Shown here: positions 1-5,139 of the stretch, one piece after another
Position numbering within the stretch: position 1 is the first letter of the stretch
How the letters are laid out: every line of letters begins with the position of its first letter
NCBI GenBank assembly: GCA_030593645.1
Contig: JAUVGT010000312.1
Coordinates: 1 to 5,915 of the forward strand
Length of the DNA stretch: 5,915 nucleotides
Direction of reading: 5' to 3'
DNA from: Deltaproteobacteria bacterium
GTDB lineage: Bacteria > Desulfobacterota > Desulfobacteria > Desulfobacterales > JAUVGT01
The notes under the pieces: generated by a model
Database searches by the model: none
Told to the model about the DNA's origin: nothing
Seen by the model: only the letters and a program-made list of their open reading frames with translations
Translations under genes and position numbers: made by a program

Positions 1-150
1 TCTCGTAAAAAGTCCAACTTCTGCGTTGTGCTGCATTTCGCAATCATTCAACGTACTATAAGTACGCTTCATGATTACGAAATTTGCACGCCTTGAATTT
101 GAACTTTTTACGAAACCGTCTAATTCGGACTTTTTACGAGATCATCAAAC
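1..150. repeat. Element A copy 1: long imperfect palindromic repeat (MITE/REP-like), left end cut by window
   Basis: A perfect 15-base inverted repeat (1-15 against 127-141, TCTCGTAAAAAGTCC) encloses two arms that fold on each other over about 50 bases. They meet at an apex hairpin, CGTACT (52-57), loop ATA, AGTACG (61-66). The right side carries a second copy of ACTTTTTACGA (103-113 and 129-139), so the terminal repeat could pair in two ways. Copy 2 at 3720-3913 shows that the element also includes the following TCATCAAAC (142-150), so about 8 bases of the left end lie outside the window. No coding potential was seen. It is non-coding and probably mobile or formerly mobile. The family name is unknown to me, and no transposase is nearby. 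Confidence 0.85.
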
Positions 151-193
151 TTAAATAAAACAAAAACCACTTCGAGTAATATAGGAGTTAATC

Positions 194-562
194 ATGGAAC
201 TTAAAGAATATTTTGAAAAAACTAAAGGTGTCGGTGTGTTCTCCACCGCTGATGGTGACGGCAGGGTTGATTCGGCTGTTTATTCCAGACCCAATTTTCT
301 GGAGGACGGCTGTTTGGCGATGATTATGCGTGATCGCCTGACTCACAAAAATCTTCTGTCCAATCCATATGCCGTATATTTGTATATTGAAGATGGTCCG
401 GGATACAAGGGTAAAAGGCTGTTTTTGAAAAAACTCGGGGAGGGACAAAGCAGGGAACTGGTTGAGTCCATGCACCGCCATAAAGATTTTGATCATGATG
501 AAGAGACCCGGTTCCTGGTCTTTTTTGAACTGGAAAAGGTGCTCCCCCTGGTCGGTGTTTGA
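194..562 (+). CDS. Pyridoxamine 5'-phosphate oxidase-like FMN split-barrel protein
   Basis: A 122-residue cytoplasmic protein of the PNPOx-like FMN-binding split-barrel fold. Visible landmarks are an N-terminal strand GVFSTAD (14-20), the MRDRLTHKNL stretch (45-54) typical of the strand-turn that contacts flavin phosphate, GPGYKGKRLFL (68-78), and a C-terminal strand RFLVFFELEKVLPLVG (106-121). Members of this small family bind FMN, F420 or heme, and their substrates are usually unknown. True PdxH is about 200 residues long, so this is not the vitamin B6 enzyme. The start is set by AGGAG (183-187), six bases before the ATG. It stands alone, 43 bases after repeat element A. Related proteins, as I recall them, continue a few residues past LPLVG. 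Here the gene ends in V-stop exactly where a foreign-looking reading frame begins (563-703), so the extreme C-terminus may have been replaced. Confidence 0.85.
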   Translation: MELKEYFEKTKGVGVFSTADGDGRVDSAVYSRPNFLEDGCLAMIMRDRLTHKNLLSNPYAVYLYIEDGPGYKGKRLFLKKLGEGQSRELVESMHRHKDFDHDEETRFLVFFELEKVLPLVGV

Positions 563-703
563 CAGTTTATATACATCCACCCGAAAAATAAGGTTGTGAT
601 TGCAAAAACTTCAGCTTATCCGGATTATATTACGGACGGGGATGATAAAGATTTGGAGAGTATTGCGATGTTTAAGGCTATCGCAAATCATCTGGTCCGA
701 TAG
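563..703 (+). pseudogene. C-terminal remnant of a beta-lactamase-like serine hydrolase
   Basis: Directly after the TGA at 560-562, and in the same frame, 46 codons stay open to a TAG at 701-703. The translation runs QFIYIHPKNKVVIAKTSA, then YPDY, then an acidic stretch, and ends ESIAMFKAIANHLVR. This is the pattern at the end of class C beta-lactamase-related (NylB/EstB-like) serine hydrolases: a strand of the type GxYGQFIYIxPxxxVVIVKTSA followed by a last helix with AxFxAIA. The Ser-x-x-Lys and Tyr motifs of the catalytic domain are absent, so it cannot be functional alone. No start codon with a ribosome site precedes it. It is probably the tail of a gene whose front was deleted when the flavoprotein gene was joined here. 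The similarity is from memory of the family, not from an alignment. Confidence 0.6.
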
Positions 704-718
704 CATGTAAAAACATGC
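703..718 (+). other. Small perfect hairpin after the serine hydrolase remnant
   Basis: GCATGT (703-708) and ACATGC (713-718) form a perfect 6-base stem around an AAAA loop, starting at the last base of the remnant's stop codon. No U-run follows (the next bases are AAATAATTATT), so it is at best a weak transcription terminator. Confidence 0.3.
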
Positions 719-727
719 AAATAATTA

Positions 728-757
728 TTGACTCGAGCGAATATAATGAAGTATTAA
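728..757 (+). promoter_or_regulatory. Possible sigma-70 promoter for the radical SAM gene
   Basis: TTGACT (728-733) resembles a -35 box. TATTAA (752-757) lies 18 bases downstream and resembles a -10 box. A better -10 match, TATAAT (742-747), is only 8 bases from TTGACT and would need a different -35. The region is AT-rich in general, so either match could be chance. Confidence 0.3.
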
Positions 758-802
758 ATAGGGCTAATATATTGAAAATTTTAAAAAAAAAGGAAAGCTA
801 TA

Positions 803-2191
803 ATGCTAAATCTTAAAATCGCTCTTGTAGAAGCTGTGTCTAAATTGGTGCATGTGTACAGTCGAGTATATCTCCCGCGTGTTGGGATTGCAACAATGGG
901 GGCCGTTCTTAATGATCTCGGATATCAATGCGATCTCTGGATAAAACGGATGACCGATGAAGAAGAGAAAAAACTTTTTGAATACGATATTGTCGGAATC
1001 GGCTCTCTTTCAAATACAATTGAAGAAGCTTACCGTCTTGCAGACGTCTTAAAGAATAAAAATATCACAGTGATTATGGGCGGACCCCATGTGACTTTTA
1101 TGCCGGAGGAGGCTTTGGAGCATTGTGATTATGTTGTTTTGGGTGAAGGAGATGAAACCCTGCCCAAAATTATTAAGGCCATCGAAAACAAGGAATCAGT
1201 AGATCATATCAAGGGAGTCGCGTTCAAAGGGCCGAATGGAGAAATTAAAAATACAGGGCGTGCCGATCCCGTTGATTACAAATCTCTCCCATCTCCCGAT
1301 TTTTGTCTCTCCCCCCAGGTGACACCTGATGATATCCCGCCGATCATCACAACTTCCAGGGGATGTCCGCATAACTGTTCTTTTTGCAGTGTGACAACGG
1401 TTTTTGGGAGGAAGTATCGATTTAAAAGTAATGAACAGGTCATTTCCGAATTGCGCCCGATTCAGCACAGGAGTGTCTGTTTTGCGGATGATAATTTTTG
1501 TGCGAATCCGGTTCGTACAAAAGACCTGTTGCGTGACATCATTAAAGCCGATGCGATCCCTTTGAGGTGGGCCGGCCAGATGTGTGTCAATGCCGCGTCT
1601 GACCCGGAGCTCCTTGATTTGTTGCAGGAGACGCGATGCCGGATTGCTTATGTGGGCGTGGAATCGGTAAATTCTGAAACTCTGAAAAAATTCGGCAAGG
1701 CCCATCGGGTAGACGCGATTAAGAAATGTATTGATAATCTCCATTCTCATCATATCGGAATTCATGGTATGTTTGTCATCGACAGCAGCGATAAACCTGA
1801 AGTCGTCACGGAGATTGTGGATTACGCGATAGAAAATGATATTGATACAATCCAGATTGCTTCATTAACCCCGTTTCCCGGAACCAAGGCATACGAAGAG
1901 AATGAAAAAAATGTCTTACATAAAAACTGGGATAAATATGATGGAATGCATGTGGTTGTGAACCAGAAGGGATGTTCTCCATATGACATGCAGATGAAAA
2001 TACTTGGTGAAATGAAGCGATTTTACAATATCAAGCGGGTATTAAAATCTTACGCGAAAAACAGGGGATGGAGAGTCAAATACAGACTGGGAGGATATAT
2101 AATACTGCGCAAGTGGATTAAAGAGAACAGTCAATATTTTGAAAACCTGCGATCGGACACCTGGACTGCTCAACAGCATCTTCAAAATTAG
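803..2191 (+). CDS. B12-binding-domain radical SAM protein, substrate unknown
   Basis: A 462-residue cytoplasmic enzyme. Residues about 5-130 form a cobalamin-binding-like Rossmann domain with MGGPHVTFMPEEAL (92-105) and GEGDET (114-119). The usual DxHxxG cobalt-ligand motif is not visible, so any cobalamin would have to bind base-off without that histidine. The radical SAM core follows, with the cluster motif CPHNCSFC (Cys188, Cys192, Cys195) binding [4Fe-4S] and S-adenosylmethionine. Further core motifs are ADDNF (228-232), YVGVESVN (283-290) and LTPFPGT (355-361). The C-terminal 90 residues are basic and aromatic. This is the layout of the large BchE-like class, which includes methyltransferases, cyclases and hopanoid enzymes. 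I cannot name the substrate. The start is set by AGGAAAG (791-797). Pyruvate kinase follows 67 bases later with its own ribosome site, possibly on one transcript, but no functional link is apparent. Confidence 0.9.
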   Translation: MLNLKIALVEAVSKLVHVYSRVYLPRVGIATMGAVLNDLGYQCDLWIKRMTDEEEKKLFEYDIVGIGSLSNTIEEAYRLADVLKNKNITVIMGGPHVTFMPEEALEHCDYVVLGEGDETLPKIIKAIENKESVDHIKGVAFKGPNGEIKNTGRADPVDYKSLPSPDFCLSPQVTPDDIPPIITTSRGCPHNCSFCSVTTVFGRKYRFKSNEQVISELRPIQHRSVCFADDNFCANPVRTKDLLRDIIKADAIPLRWAGQMCVNAASDPELLDLLQETRCRIAYVGVESVNSETLKKFGKAHRVDAIKKCIDNLHSHHIGIHGMFVIDSSDKPEVVTEIVDYAIENDIDTIQIASLTPFPGTKAYEENEKNVLHKNWDKYDGMHVVVNQKGCSPYDMQMKILGEMKRFYNIKRVLKSYAKNRGWRVKYRLGGYIILRKWIKENSQYFENLRSDTWTAQQHLQN

Positions 2192-2258
2192 AGAAGAGCA
2201 AAATAAGGGTATCGACCGAATATGAAAGATGTCCTCTTAAAAGGGGGATTTTAATAAT

Positions 2259-3695
2259 ATGATGGAAAAATTTACAAAAATTATTGCTACTATCGGCCCG
2301 GTTTCATCCAGCCCGGAAATGATCCGTAAACTGCGGAACGCGGGAATGAATGCGGCCCGTATCAATCTTTCTCACGGAGACATGACATCCCGTCAGGACT
2401 ACATCGATAATATCAGGAATGTCAGTGATGATATCGCGATTATCCTGGATACCAAGGGCCCGGAGATCAGAACTGGAGAGATGACCAATGGTTCAGTTGA
2501 ACTGACGGATGGGCAGAGTCTCGTACTAACAAATAAATCGCTACCGGGTACATCTGAAAAGATTACTATCAACTTTCCATCATTAAAAGAGATTCCAATA
2601 GGCGCCCGGATTTTAATCGATGACGGTTTAATTGAATCAGAAGTAAAAGATATTTGTGATGACGGCCTGGTTGTGAAAATTTTGGACGGGGGTATTCTCG
2701 GTTCGAATAAAACCATCTCGATTAAGGGATATACCGTAAATCTACCCTTTCTAACTGAAAAGGATAAAGATGATATTCTGTTTGCCGTTCAGAACAATAT
2801 CACTATCATTGCGGCCTCATTTGTGAGGAGTAAACAGGATATCCGGGAGCTGCGGAGTTTTTTCATCAGGCATAAAGCCGATATGATGATTATTTCAAAA
2901 ATCGAACACTCCAAAGCTGTAGAAAATATGGATGATATTATCGACGAATCCGACGGGATTATGGTGGCCCGGGGGGATCTTGGGATGGATCTGCCTTTGG
3001 AAGAAGTTCCGGGAATACAATTGGAAATCATCAACAAATGCAACAGGCTGGGAAAGCCGGTGATTGTTGCCACCCAAATGCTTGAGTCGATGAGAGAACA
3101 CCCGAGGCCCACAAGGGCGGAAGTCAGTGATGTCGCCAATGCCATTCTTCAGGGCTCTGACGCGATCATGCTGAGTGCTGAAACCGCCACAGGAAGATAC
3201 CCTGTCAGGGCCGTCGAAATGATGGAGAAAATCGCCCTGAAATATGACATAAAAGTTAAAGGGATTTATTTCCAAGACCCCACTGGAAAATTAGAACAGG
3301 ACAGTGTGGCCCGGTTCATTGCCAGATCCGCCTACTACGCATCCAGGGATTTGAATGCCCGTGCCATTATGACCCCCACGGAATCGGGTTTTACCGCACG
3401 AAATGTTTCAAGGTTCCGGCCGAAATGCCCGCTTATCGCGGGGACCCGATCCCGGTCAGTATTCCTGCAATTGCAGTTGAGCTGGGGTGTCTATCCGATT
3501 TATATCCCGGAGAAGTTGGCTTTACCTGATGATATGGCTTTTACTCTTGTGCTGCACAGTTATGAAAAAGGAATGGTGAATATGGAAGACAGGATCATCA
3601 TCACCGCCGGATATAAGCTCCTGGAAAAAGGCGGAACCAATCTGATGGAAATCTATACCGTGAATGAGGTTCTGGCGAGAAAAAAAAAGGGATAG
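2259..3695 (+). CDS. pyk: Pyruvate kinase
   Basis: A 478-residue glycolytic enzyme that converts phosphoenolpyruvate and ADP to pyruvate and ATP, of normal bacterial length (about 470). The substrate site is intact: RINLSH (34-39), catalytic Lys214 in SKIE, Mg ligands Glu216 and Asp240 (ARGDLG), and Thr272 in ATQMLES. LDTKGPEIRTG (63-73) carries Thr65, Lys66, Glu69 and Thr72, which correspond to rabbit Thr113, Lys114, Glu117 and Thr120. That is the signature of K+-dependent enzymes, as opposed to the LQGPKIRVG form. The B domain spans about 74-165. The C-terminal effector domain (about 345-478) has TESGFTARNVSRFRP (374-388). Around the catalytic lysine the usual SKIEN reads SKIEH. Start: AGGGGG (2242-2247) precedes two adjacent in-frame ATGs (2259 and 2262). 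The first has the better spacing (11 bases), but the second is possible. No terminator is seen after the stop. Confidence 0.97.
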   Translation: MMEKFTKIIATIGPVSSSPEMIRKLRNAGMNAARINLSHGDMTSRQDYIDNIRNVSDDIAIILDTKGPEIRTGEMTNGSVELTDGQSLVLTNKSLPGTSEKITINFPSLKEIPIGARILIDDGLIESEVKDICDDGLVVKILDGGILGSNKTISIKGYTVNLPFLTEKDKDDILFAVQNNITIIAASFVRSKQDIRELRSFFIRHKADMMIISKIEHSKAVENMDDIIDESDGIMVARGDLGMDLPLEEVPGIQLEIINKCNRLGKPVIVATQMLESMREHPRPTRAEVSDVANAILQGSDAIMLSAETATGRYPVRAVEMMEKIALKYDIKVKGIYFQDPTGKLEQDSVARFIARSAYYASRDLNARAIMTPTESGFTARNVSRFRPKCPLIAGTRSRSVFLQLQLSWGVYPIYIPEKLALPDDMAFTLVLHSYEKGMVNMEDRIIITAGYKLLEKGGTNLMEIYTVNEVLARKKKG

Positions 3696-3719
3696 GTTGA
3701 TGGAATTTTTAAAACATTC

Positions 3720-3913
3720 TTTGATGGTTTCATAAAAAGTCCAACTTCTGCGTTGTGCTGCATTTCGCAATCATTCAACTCCCCTGTTAAATAAAAAGAC
3801 AGATTTAACAGGGCGGGTCCGATAAGTACGCTTCATCATTACAAAATTTGCACGCCTTGAATTTGAACTCTTTACGAAACCGTCTAATTCGGACTTTTTA
3901 CGAGACCATCAAC
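3720..3913. repeat. Element A copy 2: palindromic repeat with altered apex
   Basis: A second copy of the repeat at 1-150, in the same orientation. Terminal inverted repeats 3720-3742 and 3891-3913 match at 20 of 23 positions (left end TTTGATGGTTTCATAAAAAG). The arms are near-identical to copy 1 with a few point changes (CATCATTACAAAA for CATGATTACGAAA, and GAACTCTTTA for GAACTTTTTA). The five apex bases GTACT of copy 1 (53-57) are replaced by 42 bases (3780-3821) carrying their own hairpin. The element begins 24 bases after the pyruvate kinase stop and abuts element B with no gap. Confidence 0.88.
3780..3821. repeat. Nested perfect hairpin replacing the apex of element A copy 2
   Basis: CCCTGTTAAAT (3782-3792) and ATTTAACAGGG (3803-3813) are a perfect 11-base inverted repeat around the loop AAAAAGACAG. 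The segment sits between CAAC (3776-3779) and ATAAGTACG (3822-3830), which are contiguous with GTACT in copy 1. It therefore replaces exactly the loop side of the long hairpin. No target duplication is visible. Confidence 0.85.
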
Positions 3914-4059
3914 TAGTGCCCATCCACAAACGGCATCTTTTGGCCCGGAGCGGCGTTTTCGCTCTTTTGAAATCCTCGACATAGCCCGCTATGCCTGCGG
4001 TTTCAAAATTGCTCAAGCCTTGCTCTGAACCAAAATCTACCATTTGTGGGCGGGCACTA
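3914..4059. repeat. Element B: 146-base long imperfect palindrome
   Basis: The ends TAGTGCCC (3914-3921) and GGGCACTA (4052-4059) are perfect inverted repeats, and the complementarity continues inward (CCACAAAC against ATTTGTGG, CTTTTGG against CCAAAAT). It reaches the apex hairpin CATAG (3980-3984), loop CCCG, CTATG (3989-3993). The centre of symmetry of the ends and of the apex coincide at 3986.5. Internal blocks AATCCTCGA (3971-3979), CCTGCGGTT (3994-4002) and GCCTTG (4017-4022) are shared with element C. It starts directly at the end of element A copy 2 and ends 22 bases before the DUF2784 start codon. No coding potential was seen. Confidence 0.85.
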
Positions 4060-4081
4060 ACTATAACCTATCTCAAACCAA

Positions 4082-4465
4082 ATGAATCCATATCAGTTCC
4101 TCGCAGATACTGTGGTTTTGATTCACCTGGCATTCACGATTTTTGTTGTGTTCGGGGGTCTTCTGATTTTTTTCAAACCCTGGATCATCTGGCCCCATAT
4201 TCCCGCTGTATTATGGGGTGCGGTTATCGAGTTTGCCGGGTGGATTTGCCCGTTAACACCTCTTGAAAACCGGCTGCGTATTAAAGGAGGCGGAGATGGT
4301 TATGCGGGCGGGTATATTGAACACTATATTATTCCGATTTTATATCCGGCTGGTCTAACCCGTGAAATTCAGGTTATTTTAGGTATTATGGTTGTAATTA
4401 TTAATATGATAGTATATGGGATCTTCTTTGTAAAATTAATCCGAAGGAAAAAAATTGATCAATGA
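4082..4465 (+). CDS. DUF2784 family small membrane protein
   Basis: A 127-residue inner-membrane protein of the DUF2784 family, function unknown. Probable membrane segments are at about 7-30, 34-56 and 96-119, with a basic C-terminal tail (KLIRRKK) expected to be cytoplasmic. Family landmarks are ADTVVLIHLAFTIFVVFGGL (8-27), the block WGAVIEFAGWICPLTPLENR (45-64) and GGYIEHYIIPILYPAGLT (76-93). The polar residues His15, His39, Glu50, Cys56, Glu80 and His81 lie in or beside the membrane. The ATG at 4082 gives the N-terminus expected for the family, and an in-frame TAA at 4064-4066 excludes any earlier start except non-standard codons. No Shine-Dalgarno sequence precedes it, because palindrome B ends only 22 bases upstream. 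Its TGA overlaps the ATG of the DUF523 gene, so the two are probably translated together. Confidence 0.85.
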   Translation: MNPYQFLADTVVLIHLAFTIFVVFGGLLIFFKPWIIWPHIPAVLWGAVIEFAGWICPLTPLENRLRIKGGGDGYAGGYIEHYIIPILYPAGLTREIQVILGIMVVIINMIVYGIFFVKLIRRKKIDQ

Positions 4466-4950
4466 TAAACATCATTGTCAGCGCGTGTTTACTCGGTGAA
4501 AATGTAAGATATAACGGCAGAATATTACATTATCAGGATACTGTCCTTCAAAAATGGCTGGATGAAGGACGGGTATTTGGATTTTGTCCTGAAACTGCGG
4601 GTGGTCTTAGCATACCGCGTTCGCCATCTGAAATTGAAGATGGCAGCGGCATTGATGTACTAAACGGGCAAACACGGGTAATGAGTATTGACGGACAGGA
4701 CAATACTGCATATTTTATAAACGGTGCTAAAAAAGCACTCAATATATTGGAATCAAACCGGATAGGGATTGCGGTCTTAAAAAACGGCAGTCCGTCATGC
4801 GGCAGCACATATATCTATAATGGAGAATTCACAGGTACACGGATTGATGGAAAAGGCGTACTTACAGCTTTTTTAGAAAAATCAGGTATCCGGGTATTTA
4901 ATGAAAAAACGATACAGCAGGCTGATGATTGGCTAGAAGTGGTTTCATAA
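4462..4950 (+). CDS. DUF523 family protein (TudS/YbbK-like), probable Fe-S desulfidase
   Basis: A 162-residue soluble protein. The three DUF523 signatures are all present: VSACLLGENVRYNG (6-19), FCPETAGGLSIPRSP (41-55) and LKNGSPSCGS (106-115). They carry the invariant Cys9, Cys42 and Cys113. In the characterised member TudS (2-thiouracil desulfidase) three conserved cysteines hold a [4Fe-4S] cluster whose free iron accepts the sulfur. Glu44 (CPE) and the serines of SPSCG are candidate catalytic residues by analogy. Whether this protein acts on thiouracil, another thio-compound or RNA-derived thionucleotides cannot be told from sequence. It lacks the DUF1722 domain found fused in some relatives. 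The start ATG overlaps the DUF2784 stop (ATGA, 4462-4465), with GAAGGAAA (4443-4450) upstream. The last codons and the stop (from 4935) lie inside palindrome element C, so the C-terminus (EVVS) comes from the repeat. Confidence 0.9.
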   Translation: MINIIVSACLLGENVRYNGRILHYQDTVLQKWLDEGRVFGFCPETAGGLSIPRSPSEIEDGSGIDVLNGQTRVMSIDGQDNTAYFINGAKKALNILESNRIGIAVLKNGSPSCGSTYIYNGEFTGTRIDGKGVLTAFLEKSGIRVFNEKTIQQADDWLEVVS

Positions 4951-5080
4951 CCTCCTCTCGGACCCAATTTCGGTGTTGGAGCAAAGATTTCAATCCTCGA
5001 AATATGTAATATATTCCTGTGGTTGAAATCTTAACTCCGCCTTGAACTTGAATCCGATCGAAGGTTTTGAAACAACTTCT
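4935..5080. repeat. Element C: 146-base long imperfect palindrome overlapping a gene end
   Basis: The terminal inverted repeats 4935-4962 and 5053-5080 match at 23 of 28 positions (outer part AGAAGTGGTTTCATAACC against its complement at 5063-5080). Pairing resumes with GGAG/CTCC (4978-4981, 5035-5038) and AAGATTTCAA/TTGAAATCTT (4984-4993, 5023-5032). It ends in the apex stem AATAT/ATATT (5001-5005, 5011-5015) around GTAAT. The length equals that of element B, and AATCCTCGA begins at the same offset (57 bases from the left end in both). The left 16 bases are the last codons and stop of the DUF523 gene. The hairpin could also act as a terminator for that operon, but there is only a weak A/T run after it. 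Confidence 0.82.
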
Positions 5081-5092
5081 AAAAAATATAAA
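5067..5092 (+). promoter_or_regulatory. Weak promoter candidate for the Mrp-type ATPase
   Basis: TTGAAA (5067-5072) and TATAAA (5087-5092) resemble -35 and -10 boxes but are 14 bases apart, shorter than the usual 16-18. The -35 lies inside the right end of element C. This may be a chance match. Confidence 0.22.
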
Positions 5093-5124
5093 TCCATGAA
5101 AGCCTGCTGAACAATAGAGTGAAT

Positions 5125-5130
5125 AGGAGA
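5125..5130 (+). promoter_or_regulatory. Ribosome binding site that decides the Mrp start
   Basis: AGGAGA lies nine bases before the ATG at 5140, an ideal distance. An in-frame ATG at 5131 touches this site directly and would leave no spacing, so 5140 is the preferred start. Confidence 0.75.
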
Positions 5131-5139
5131 ATGAGAATT

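Noticed and set aside
1..150. Integron attC site
   Set aside because: The long imperfect hairpin is similar in size, but no GTTRRRY core lies at the right end, and no integrase or cassette array is present.
188..580. Minus-strand open frame opposite the flavoprotein
   Set aside because: It is a shadow of the + strand gene, with no ribosome site or recognisable domain.
560..703. In-frame TGA read as selenocysteine, extending the flavoprotein by 46 residues
   Set aside because: Desulfobacterota do use selenocysteine, but the downstream residues look like a serine hydrolase tail rather than a flavoprotein extension, and I see no clear SECIS hairpin just after the TGA.
1196..1765. Minus-strand open frame of 189 codons inside the radical SAM gene
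   Set aside because: It lies fully opposite a gene with clear catalytic motifs. The composition is shadow-like and there is no start signal.
2231..2247. Hairpin that would hide the pyruvate kinase ribosome site (CCTCTT with AAGGGG)
   Set aside because: The loop would be too small and the pairing needs G-T pairs, so it is not convincing as a regulatory structure.
3720..4059. CRISPR-like array
   Set aside because: There are no short regularly spaced direct repeats. The structure is two large palindromes.
3991..4266. Open frame starting inside element B
   Set aside because: It begins in a palindromic repeat, overlaps the well-supported DUF2784 gene in another frame and has no family resemblance.
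5131..5139. Earlier ATG as start of the Mrp-type ATPase
   Set aside because: It directly touches the AGGAGA site, leaving no spacing. The ATG at 5140 is better placed.
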